From: Bacteroidales bacterium
GTDB lineage: Bacteria; Bacteroidota; Bacteroidia; Bacteroidales; ML635J-15
DNA: 50,870 bases
Assembly (NCBI GenBank): GCA_016937855.1
Contig: JAFGVU010000086.1
Coordinates: 1-50,870, forward strand
Direction of reading: 5' to 3'
Shown: one piece after another, positions 44,699 to 50,870 of the stretch
Position numbering within the stretch: position 1 is the first letter of the stretch
Layout of the letters: each line of letters starts with the position of its first letter
Notes under the pieces: generated by a model
Database searches by the model: none
Told to the model about the DNA's origin: nothing
What the model saw: the letters and a program-made list of their open reading frames with translations, nothing else
Program-made: the position numbers and the translations under genes

Positions 44699-46351
44699 CT
44701 AAAATTCATAAACATCATAAAAACCTGCACCATCGCTATAAGAACCAGAAACAACCAGCTTATGTTTAATGGCATCTTTAAACCAAATTACTTTAATTAG
44801 ATTTCCCTTGTTCCCAGTAATAATTCCGCCTTCAATACCCCAATAAATATCTCGATAATCATCACAAGAAATTTTATAATAAGGCATAGCCCTGTTAAAT
44901 GGTGTTGCAGGGTGACTTACAATCTTGCATTCATCTTTAATAACTTCTTGATAAAGAAAATCTCTGACTTTTTCACTTATAAAATTAAAATTCTCATTAA
45001 GATTATCGTCAACATCAACATGAGGACTATGTCCTGCTGCTTCGAAGATATGTAATTCTTCGCGTAATCCTAGCTTTTTTGCCTCGATATGAATTACCAG
45101 AGAGCCATACATTTTGTTTAAAATTACTGAACTAAAGTTGCCTTTAATATCTTTAAATGGATAATCATGATTTATTGGCACAACATCGTCAGCATCACCA
45201 TGAAATGAGATAATTGAAGCATTGGAATTTTTCAAAAGTGCCAAGTCATTAACTGCTCCCCACATATTTATAACAGCATCAATCTCAAAATTATCCTTTA
45301 AGTTGTTTGTAGAACTCTCAATATCACCTTGGTCGTCATAGAGTAAAGAGTTTCGTGTAGTTTCCGGACGATTTTTGTTACGCATAAAGGCAAGATTTAA
45401 AGAGGTAACTCCTCCGGCGCTTGATCCGCCGACAAATAACAAATCTTTGTTTATCCCATATTTCTCACTATTATGAACTAGAAATCTCATTGCTGCATGA
45501 GCATCTTGCAATGCTCTGTAACCTGCTCTCTCAACAGAAGGACCAATTAGCTTATACCCTAAACGATAGTTTATTGAGGCAGTAACATATCCCAAAGATG
45601 CAAAATACTTACACCATTCAACCATTGCTTCGGTTTTTTTATCGCCAATATAAAAACCCCCACCATGAATAAACATAATTAGTGGTCTGGATTTTAGAGT
45701 ATCTCCTCGTGGCAAATAAATATCCATTCTTAAATCCAAATCACGTTTACTTACAGTGGACAACACTCCCTTTTCAATAATTTTTAGATAACTTTCGTTT
45801 TCGGCTTCATAAGAATCCATATAACCTCGCGCCTTGCCATAAACCACATCATTTAATACATCAACCTCGAAAACAGGTTTCTGATAACGGGCAGGATAAA
45901 CAATTAAAGACTCTTGCTCGTATTTTTTAAATTCTACATAATTACTCCATTTGTAGTTTTTGAAAATCTTGAGAAATTTTTCATTTACTCCATATTTCCC
46001 AATTATTGAATTTTCTTTAAAAAGAAAATCGGGTCTTACTTCGAGAGTTTCGTTCTCGAGTTCTAAGATATAAGATTTGCGTTTTTCATAGAGCTTAAAT
46101 TTATGAGTTTGTGCAAAAATATTCTTATCATCTACAAAATAAAATCCTTCGGCATTTTTACCATTAACAGATTCAAACTTTACATAGTAAACACTGTCAT
46201 TAATCTTACCAAAATAATATGCATCTGTATCTATTTTATCAAGACTAAAAAGCAATCCAGGAGATATGGATTTTGTTTGTTGAGCTGTTGAGTAGAAAGT
46301 AAAACTTACTAAACTCACTACTATCAATGTAAAGATTAAAAACTTCCTCAT
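44699..46351 (-). CDS. Exported alpha/beta-hydrolase (carboxylesterase/lipase-like)
   Basis: Secreted or periplasmic esterase, 550 aa from ATG 46351, which gives a proper signal peptide ([12 protein letters not shown], cleavage near TAQ); the longer frame would place a 23-residue leader before it. A novel-looking N-domain (~25-190) precedes an alpha/beta-hydrolase fold with oxyanion HGGG (229-232), nucleophile elbow GGSSAGG (Ser near 311), an Asp in HGDADDVVP and a His in AAGHSPH. The C-terminal ~70 residues resemble a small beta-rich add-on. It carries no T9SS domain. Substrate unknown; lipids and acetylated sugars are candidates. Confidence 0.75.
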   Translation of the reverse strand: MRKFLIFTLIVVSLVSFTFYSTAQQTKSISPGLLFSLDKIDTDAYYFGKINDSVYYVKFESVNGKNAEGFYFVDDKNIFAQTHKFKLYEKRKSYILELENETLEVRPDFLFKENSIIGKYGVNEKFLKIFKNYKWSNYVEFKKYEQESLIVYPARYQKPVFEVDVLNDVVYGKARGYMDSYEAENESYLKIIEKGVLSTVSKRDLDLRMDIYLPRGDTLKSRPLIMFIHGGGFYIGDKKTEAMVEWCKYFASLGYVTASINYRLGYKLIGPSVERAGYRALQDAHAAMRFLVHNSEKYGINKDLLFVGGSSAGGVTSLNLAFMRNKNRPETTRNSLLYDDQGDIESSTNNLKDNFEIDAVINMWGAVNDLALLKNSNASIISFHGDADDVVPINHDYPFKDIKGNFSSVILNKMYGSLVIHIEAKKLGLREELHIFEAAGHSPHVDVDDNLNENFNFISEKVRDFLYQEVIKDECKIVSHPATPFNRAMPYYKISCDDYRDIYWGIEGGIITGNKGNLIKVIWFKDAIKHKLVVSGSYSDGAGFYDVYEF

Positions 46352-46471
46352 AGCATAAAATTTTTGTAAAAATAACTCAAAACAATACATTTCAACAATA
46401 ATATTATGAAAACTTTTCAAGAATATGCTTGGACAAGAAAAAAAAACTTGTGATAATTACAAAAAAAAGAA

Positions 46472-47911
46472 ATGAGTCCTCTACTAATTTTAGCAATCGT
46501 CTTATCTTACTTCGGAGTGCTGTTAGTTATTTCATTTTTTACATCAAAAAACGTAAATAACGAAGGTTTTTTTCTAGGCAATAGGAAATCGAAATGGTAT
46601 ATTGTTGCAATAGGAATGTTAGGCTCTTCTATTTCGGGTGTTACTTTTATTTCTGTTCCGGGTTGGGTGCAAACAACTCAAATGACTTACATGCAAATGG
46701 TTTTGGGTTTTGTTCTAGGCTATATTGTTGTTGCAAATGTTTTACTTCCTCTCTATTACCGTCTAAATCTAACTTCGATATATACTTATTTAGAAAATCG
46801 TTTTGGCATTGCCTCATACAAAACCGGAGCATCTTTCTTTTTATTATCGCGGACAATTGGCTCAGCAGCAAGACTTTATGTTGTTGCTAACGTACTTCAG
46901 GTTAGTATTTTTCAACAACTAAATGTTCCTTTTTGGACAACAGTTATAATCACAATAATGTTAATATGGTTATACACCTACAAAGGAGGAATTAAAACTA
47001 TTATTTGGACTGATACTTTGCAAACCATTTTTCTTTTTACAGCTCTTATTGCCACAATAATAATTGTAACAAAAGAACTAAACTATACATTTTCCGAGAG
47101 TGTGTCTGCAATAACCAATAGTCCAATGTCAAAAATATTTGAATTTTCCGATTGGGGATCATCACGACACTTCGTAAAACAGTTTATTAGTGGAGCCCTT
47201 ATAACAATTGTTATGACAGGTTTAGATCAAGATATGATGCAAAAAAATTTAAGTTGTAAAAACATAAAAGAAGCAAAAAGAAACGTACTTAGCTATGGTT
47301 TTGCTTTTATTCCGGCAAACATACTTTTTTTATCATTAGGTGTTTTGTTGATGATTTTTGCAAACCAATCGGGCATTAATGCTAACTTAATTCAGGCGGA
47401 CAACCTATTCCCTTATATAGCAACCCATTCGCTCGGTTCAGTTATTCTTATTTTGTTTCTAATTGGATTAATGGCTTCGGCATACTCGAGTGCCGATTCT
47501 GCCCTAACGGCTTTAACAACCTCGTTTACTGTTGATATTGTTGGGATAAAAAACAAAAGCGAAAATCAGGTAAAAAGAATACGAAAACGCACTCATATTT
47601 CTTTTTCTATTATTATGGCAATAATGATTATTTTATTTGATATTCTTAACGAAAAAAGCATCATCGACACAATATATGCAATCGCCGGCTATACTTACGG
47701 ACCTTTGTTGGGATTATATGCTTTTGGATTATTTACAAAACGTCAAATTTACGATAAAGCAACACCTTATATTGCAATTTTAAGCCCTTTACTATGCTTT
47801 GCTATTAGCTATTTGCTTAAAACACAATTTGAATATTCAATGGGGTACGAACTTTTACTGCTAAATGGTCTTATCACTTTTGTTGGACTATCTTTCTTTA
47901 CAAAAAAGTAA
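46472..47911 (+). CDS. Sodium:solute symporter (SSS) family transporter
   Basis: Inner-membrane Na+-coupled symporter, 479 aa with about 13 hydrophobic segments. Family features include GNRKSKWYIVAIGMLGSSIS near residue 38, SRTIGSAARLYVVANVLQ, a sodium-site region in LMASAYSSADSALTALTTS and GLDQDMMQKNLSCKNIKEA, the SSS signature segment. The substrate (sugar, amino acid, sialic acid or other) is not predictable. The start was taken at ATG 46472 because the segment after it is the first membrane helix. A one-mismatch -7 element (TATGCTTG, 46424-46431) lies about 40 bp upstream. It diverges from the esterase gene. Confidence 0.87.
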   Translation: MSPLLILAIVLSYFGVLLVISFFTSKNVNNEGFFLGNRKSKWYIVAIGMLGSSISGVTFISVPGWVQTTQMTYMQMVLGFVLGYIVVANVLLPLYYRLNLTSIYTYLENRFGIASYKTGASFFLLSRTIGSAARLYVVANVLQVSIFQQLNVPFWTTVIITIMLIWLYTYKGGIKTIIWTDTLQTIFLFTALIATIIIVTKELNYTFSESVSAITNSPMSKIFEFSDWGSSRHFVKQFISGALITIVMTGLDQDMMQKNLSCKNIKEAKRNVLSYGFAFIPANILFLSLGVLLMIFANQSGINANLIQADNLFPYIATHSLGSVILILFLIGLMASAYSSADSALTALTTSFTVDIVGIKNKSENQVKRIRKRTHISFSIIMAIMIILFDILNEKSIIDTIYAIAGYTYGPLLGLYAFGLFTKRQIYDKATPYIAILSPLLCFAISYLLKTQFEYSMGYELLLLNGLITFVGLSFFTKK

Positions 47912-47971
47912 CATTTTATCTACCTTCGTATAATTTAATTGAACATCCAAAAGTTATAATTTTATTTTCGC

Positions 47972-47979
47972 TATATTTG
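47972..47979 (+). promoter_or_regulatory. Candidate -7 element of the FG-GAP protein gene
   Basis: TATATTTG matches TAnnTTTG and would give a leader of about 100 nt before ATG 48090. The 178-bp gap contains no gene and no Pho-like array (9 of 18 at the equivalent positions). Confidence 0.4.
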
Positions 47980-48089
47980 TTGCAAACACATAATTTTAGA
48001 ATTAATCAAATTTAATATTTTATTAAACTGAGATATTAAAAAATGGTATAGTTTTAGTATGGAGTCAAAAAAAACAAAATGTTGATATT

Positions 48090-50870
48090 ATGAAAAAATC
48101 ACTTACCCTACTTTTTTTATTATGCAGTATTGCCTTAATCTCACAACCTGTTCAGGAAACAATTTTAACTGACAATTTTACAGATCCATATACTCTAAAA
48201 ACAGAAGATATGGACAATAATACTCACCCCGATATTATCGCATGTGGTGTTGGGGGTATTGTTTGGTTCAGTAACGAAGATGGCACTAATTTTACAAAAA
48301 ATGTATTGCTCGACTCTCTCTCCGTTGTTTCAGATATTGAAGTTTTAGACTATAATGCGGATACACATCTTGATATTATTGGCATAAACACCTCAACCGG
48401 AAAAATCTTTTGGCTTGAGAATGATGGAAGTATGAATTTTACACATCACCTTATTACTGATACAATCGTTGATTTGCGCAAAATGAGTGCAGCTGATATG
48501 GATAATGACGGAGATATTGATATAATGTTTTCGGTTTACAGTGGAGGCTTTTACGACATATATTTGTACGAAAATATTGGGTTAGGCTTTACCTCTACTA
48601 AAGTTGACAGAGTTGATTTTAATGACATCTATATATTCGATTACAATAATGATGGGTATATAGATTTTCTTACAAAAACAAATTACAGCCCTTTTACAAC
48701 TGAGGAGTTAGCAATTATGATTAACGACGGAAGCAATACTTTTATAGAAACTCAAATATATGAAAAATCCGGTTCAATAGACATTACCGATGCCTACTTT
48801 GTGGATCTGACCGGGAATGGAGTCGGCGATTTAATAATTGCCGATAATGTGCAAAACACACTATTTTGGCTATGGAATTCAATTTCTCCCAGAACAATTC
48901 TAGCATCTGCAGATCCCACAAATGTTATGGTTGGCGATTTTAATAATGACGGAATTTATGACATCGTTTATAAGGACGAAGACTCCGGCGATAATGATTT
49001 TAAAGTACTTCAAGGTGCTAACCCCGGCACATCAATGACTTTTTCTCAAGAATATGTTTTTGATTTAGATGCTACTTCATCAGGATTAATTTGTCTGGAT
49101 GTTAATTCCGACAACTTACCCGAATTTGCATATACTTCAGCTGCTAGAGACGAAGTTGCTTACTTTAAAAATAACGATAGCTTCTCCTTTACATTAAAAA
49201 AGCTATCTACAAATGTATCTCAACCTGAATCCTTAAATCTTGTTGACCTCGATCAGGATGGAGATTTAGATATAGTTTGTATTACAAGTAATGAGGAAAT
49301 GTCATGGTTTGACCAACAAGCAGACGGTACATACAAGCAGGTTATTATTACCAGCGACCTTAACAATCCTATCGAGGTAAAAGTAAATGACGTAGATGAT
49401 GACGGCGACCTTGATATTATTTCTGCTTCAACCGGTGATGCGGATTTTTCGATTTGGTACAATGATGGGAATGAAAATTTTACAGAATTTCAACTAACAA
49501 GCACTTCATCTCAAATATCAAATCCTTCATTTTTCGAAATTACCGATCTGGATAATGATGGCGATAAAGACTTTGTTATTGTAGGTTCATCAATATCATC
49601 CACATATCCAAAGGGAGTATTTTGGATTCGAAATGAGGGTGGTGGTGTTTACAGTTCCCCAATTGCAATTAAAACAAATGTTAACCTTATGGGTCAGGTT
49701 GCAGTTTACGACTTTGATGGAGACGGAAACAAGGACATTATTGTTTCAAATGATGAGTATGGATCTACAGGTTTATTCATTTTTAAAAACAATGCATCTG
49801 CTTCGTTTTTTACATTAGTTAGCACCTTTACAAGTTTTAGAGCTGTTAGAGTAGAATTAGGTGATATTGACGGAGATGGACTTATGGATTTTGTTACACG
49901 AAACGATGATGATAACGATTTAGTTTGGTTTAAAGGTAACGGTGATTTAACTTTTACTCCCAATACAATTACAATGAGCGAATTCAGAGATGTAAAGTTT
50001 GCCTTAGTGGATGATAACAATGATGGTGATACCGATATTTTCTTCTACACATTTTACTATGGATTTACTAATGGAGCAGAGTTTAATGCCGGTATTTTAA
50101 ATAACGATGGAAATGAAAACTTTACTCAAACATATTTTTTGGAAAATGTAAACAATATGCTTAGCGCCATTCCTCTTGATATTGACTATGATTCAGATAT
50201 CGACTTTTTTGTTGGTATGGATGTCCAAGACAAAATTTCTTTTTACGAAAATATGGCAATCGACTTAATCGACCCTACGGTTTCAGCATGGCCGACAACA
50301 ACAGCTATCATATACGGAGATGCTTTAAGCAGCTCTGTACTCTCCGGTGGTACAGCATCTGTTCCTGGAATTTTCGAGTTTCAGACCCCATCAATGACAC
50401 CAAACGCAGGTATATACTCTGCAACTGTTAAATTTATTCCTGATGATGCTGCAACTTACTCTGTAGTTTTAGGCAATGTCGATGTCACAGTTCATAAGGC
50501 TGATCCTGTAATTACAACATGGCCAGCTGCCAGCGATATTGAGTACAGTCAGGCATTAAGTACATCTGTTCTTTCAGGTGGTGTTGCTTCAGTAAGCGGA
50601 ACTTTCACATTTGATAATCCTACTACAACTCCGTCACTAGGAGTTTATACCGCTGATGTAACTTTCACTCCTGACAATGTTTCAAATTATAATACTGCTA
50701 GTGGAACTGTTGATGTAAATGTTATCCAGGCCAATCCAACAATAAATTCATGGCCAACTGCATCAGATATTACTTATGGAGAAGCACTAAGTGCTTCCAT
50801 TTTAACCGGTGGTGCTGCTTCTGTTCCAGGTACGTTTACTTTCGACAATCCTACAACAATTCCTAATGCA
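48090..50870 (+). CDS. FG-GAP/VCBS-repeat secreted protein with MBG-type repeats, cut by the window end
   Basis: The frame from ATG 48090 stays open for 927 codons to the window end, so the gene is partial. Signal peptide MKKSLTLLFLLCSIALIS. Residues ~30-715 hold many calcium-binding FG-GAP/VCBS blades of the pattern DxDxDGDxDI (DMDNDGDIDIMF, DLDQDGDLDIVC, DVDDDGDLDIIS, DFDGDGNKDIIV, DIDGDGLMDFVT), forming a beta-propeller. From residue 728 on, MBG-type Ig-like repeats of exactly 77 aa begin (ITTWPAASDIEYSQALS and equivalents). Adhesive surface proteins of this type in Bacteroidota usually end in a T9SS domain, which would lie outside the window. Confidence 0.8.
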   Translation, partial: MKKSLTLLFLLCSIALISQPVQETILTDNFTDPYTLKTEDMDNNTHPDIIACGVGGIVWFSNEDGTNFTKNVLLDSLSVVSDIEVLDYNADTHLDIIGINTSTGKIFWLENDGSMNFTHHLITDTIVDLRKMSAADMDNDGDIDIMFSVYSGGFYDIYLYENIGLGFTSTKVDRVDFNDIYIFDYNNDGYIDFLTKTNYSPFTTEELAIMINDGSNTFIETQIYEKSGSIDITDAYFVDLTGNGVGDLIIADNVQNTLFWLWNSISPRTILASADPTNVMVGDFNNDGIYDIVYKDEDSGDNDFKVLQGANPGTSMTFSQEYVFDLDATSSGLICLDVNSDNLPEFAYTSAARDEVAYFKNNDSFSFTLKKLSTNVSQPESLNLVDLDQDGDLDIVCITSNEEMSWFDQQADGTYKQVIITSDLNNPIEVKVNDVDDDGDLDIISASTGDADFSIWYNDGNENFTEFQLTSTSSQISNPSFFEITDLDNDGDKDFVIVGSSISSTYPKGVFWIRNEGGGVYSSPIAIKTNVNLMGQVAVYDFDGDGNKDIIVSNDEYGSTGLFIFKNNASASFFTLVSTFTSFRAVRVELGDIDGDGLMDFVTRNDDDNDLVWFKGNGDLTFTPNTITMSEFRDVKFALVDDNNDGDTDIFFYTFYYGFTNGAEFNAGILNNDGNENFTQTYFLENVNNMLSAIPLDIDYDSDIDFFVGMDVQDKISFYENMAIDLIDPTVSAWPTTTAIIYGDALSSSVLSGGTASVPGIFEFQTPSMTPNAGIYSATVKFIPDDAATYSVVLGNVDVTVHKADPVITTWPAASDIEYSQALSTSVLSGGVASVSGTFTFDNPTTTPSLGVYTADVTFTPDNVSNYNTASGTVDVNVIQANPTINSWPTASDITYGEALSASILTGGAASVPGTFTFDNPTTIPNA
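50271..50870 (+). repeat. Tandem 231-bp coding repeats (MBG-type)
   Basis: Units begin at 50271, 50502 and 50733, each 231 bp (77 codons) and opening with a (D/N)PT(V/I)..WP or DPVITTWP pattern. The third unit is cut by the window edge. Units 2 and 3 share long near-identical runs such as GTFTFDNPTT, pointing to recent duplication. Confidence 0.75.

Noticed and set aside
46433-46456. ACAAG/CTTGT hairpin around an A-run before the symporter gene
   Set aside because: Stem of only 5 bp with an all-A loop; not convincing as a terminator or operator.
49253-50020. Minus-strand frames opposite the FG-GAP protein
   Set aside because: The repeated acidic DxDxDGD coding generates Ser/Pro-rich antisense frames; the plus frame has a signal peptide and clear repeats.

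Overview
The window is AT-rich DNA from a member of the Bacteroidota, probably a free-living marine or sediment Bacteroidales/Flavobacteriia-like bacterium. The lineage call rests on four things: ten proteins end in a type A Type IX secretion (T9SS) sorting domain (YPNP/FPNP motif plus a short basic tail) and one ends in a type B (CHU_C/gliding) domain; a PorP/SprF protein is present; start sites lack strong Shine-Dalgarno sequences; and several promoters carry the Bacteroidota -7 element TAnnTTTG. The species cannot be named from sequence alone. I saw no rRNA, tRNA, CRISPR array or insertion sequence, and no gene-free stretch reaches 300 bp.

The theme is phosphorus acquisition. Layout: (1) 29-7039 (+): TonB-dependent receptor with an abnormal 5' end, secreted type I phosphodiesterase-like enzyme, secreted LamG protein and a cytosolic PHP phosphatase. 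(2) 7078-8784 (+): secreted beta-propeller-like protein, facing a phytoene-desaturase-like flavoenzyme (8788-10329, -) with only 3 bp between the stops. (3) 10350-13271 (-): large secreted metallophosphoesterase. (4) 13400-18222 (-): six-gene redox operon (methyltransferase, FAD oxidoreductase, membrane protein, flavodoxin, GNAT-YoaP, MDR reductase), followed by two flavodoxin-fold genes (18344-19559, -). (5) 19744-24893 (-): 2-aminoethylphosphonate operon (DUF5690/OPA-like transporter, secreted PhoD, PhnX, PhnW). (6) 24967-26187 (-): secreted PHP phosphoesterase, divergent from (7) 26403-33441 (+): two secreted proteins and a PHP/glycosyltransferase-like fusion. (8) 33554-42754 (+): phosphate-selective-type porin, secreted metallophosphoesterase, secreted PhoD, type B T9SS adhesin and PorP/SprF. 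(9) 42788-46351 (-): aminotransferase, RecR and a secreted esterase. (10) 46472-47911 (+): sodium:solute symporter. (11) 48090 to the end (+): FG-GAP/VCBS protein with 231-bp repeats, cut by the window edge.

The clearest regulatory signal is upstream of the porin operon: three TTAAC half-sites spaced exactly 11 bp apart, the last starting 15 bp before TAGTTTTG. This resembles PhoB/PhoP boxes of other phyla. The same geometry, with weaker half-sites, lies upstream of the metallophosphoesterase at 10350-13271. It may also occur upstream of the phosphonate operon and in the divergent region near 26.3 kb. I infer that much of the window is a locally clustered, PhoB-type-controlled regulon. Surface T9SS phosphoesterases would release phosphate or 2-aminoethylphosphonate, outer-membrane proteins would admit it, and PhnW/PhnX would finish phosphonate breakdown in the cytosol.
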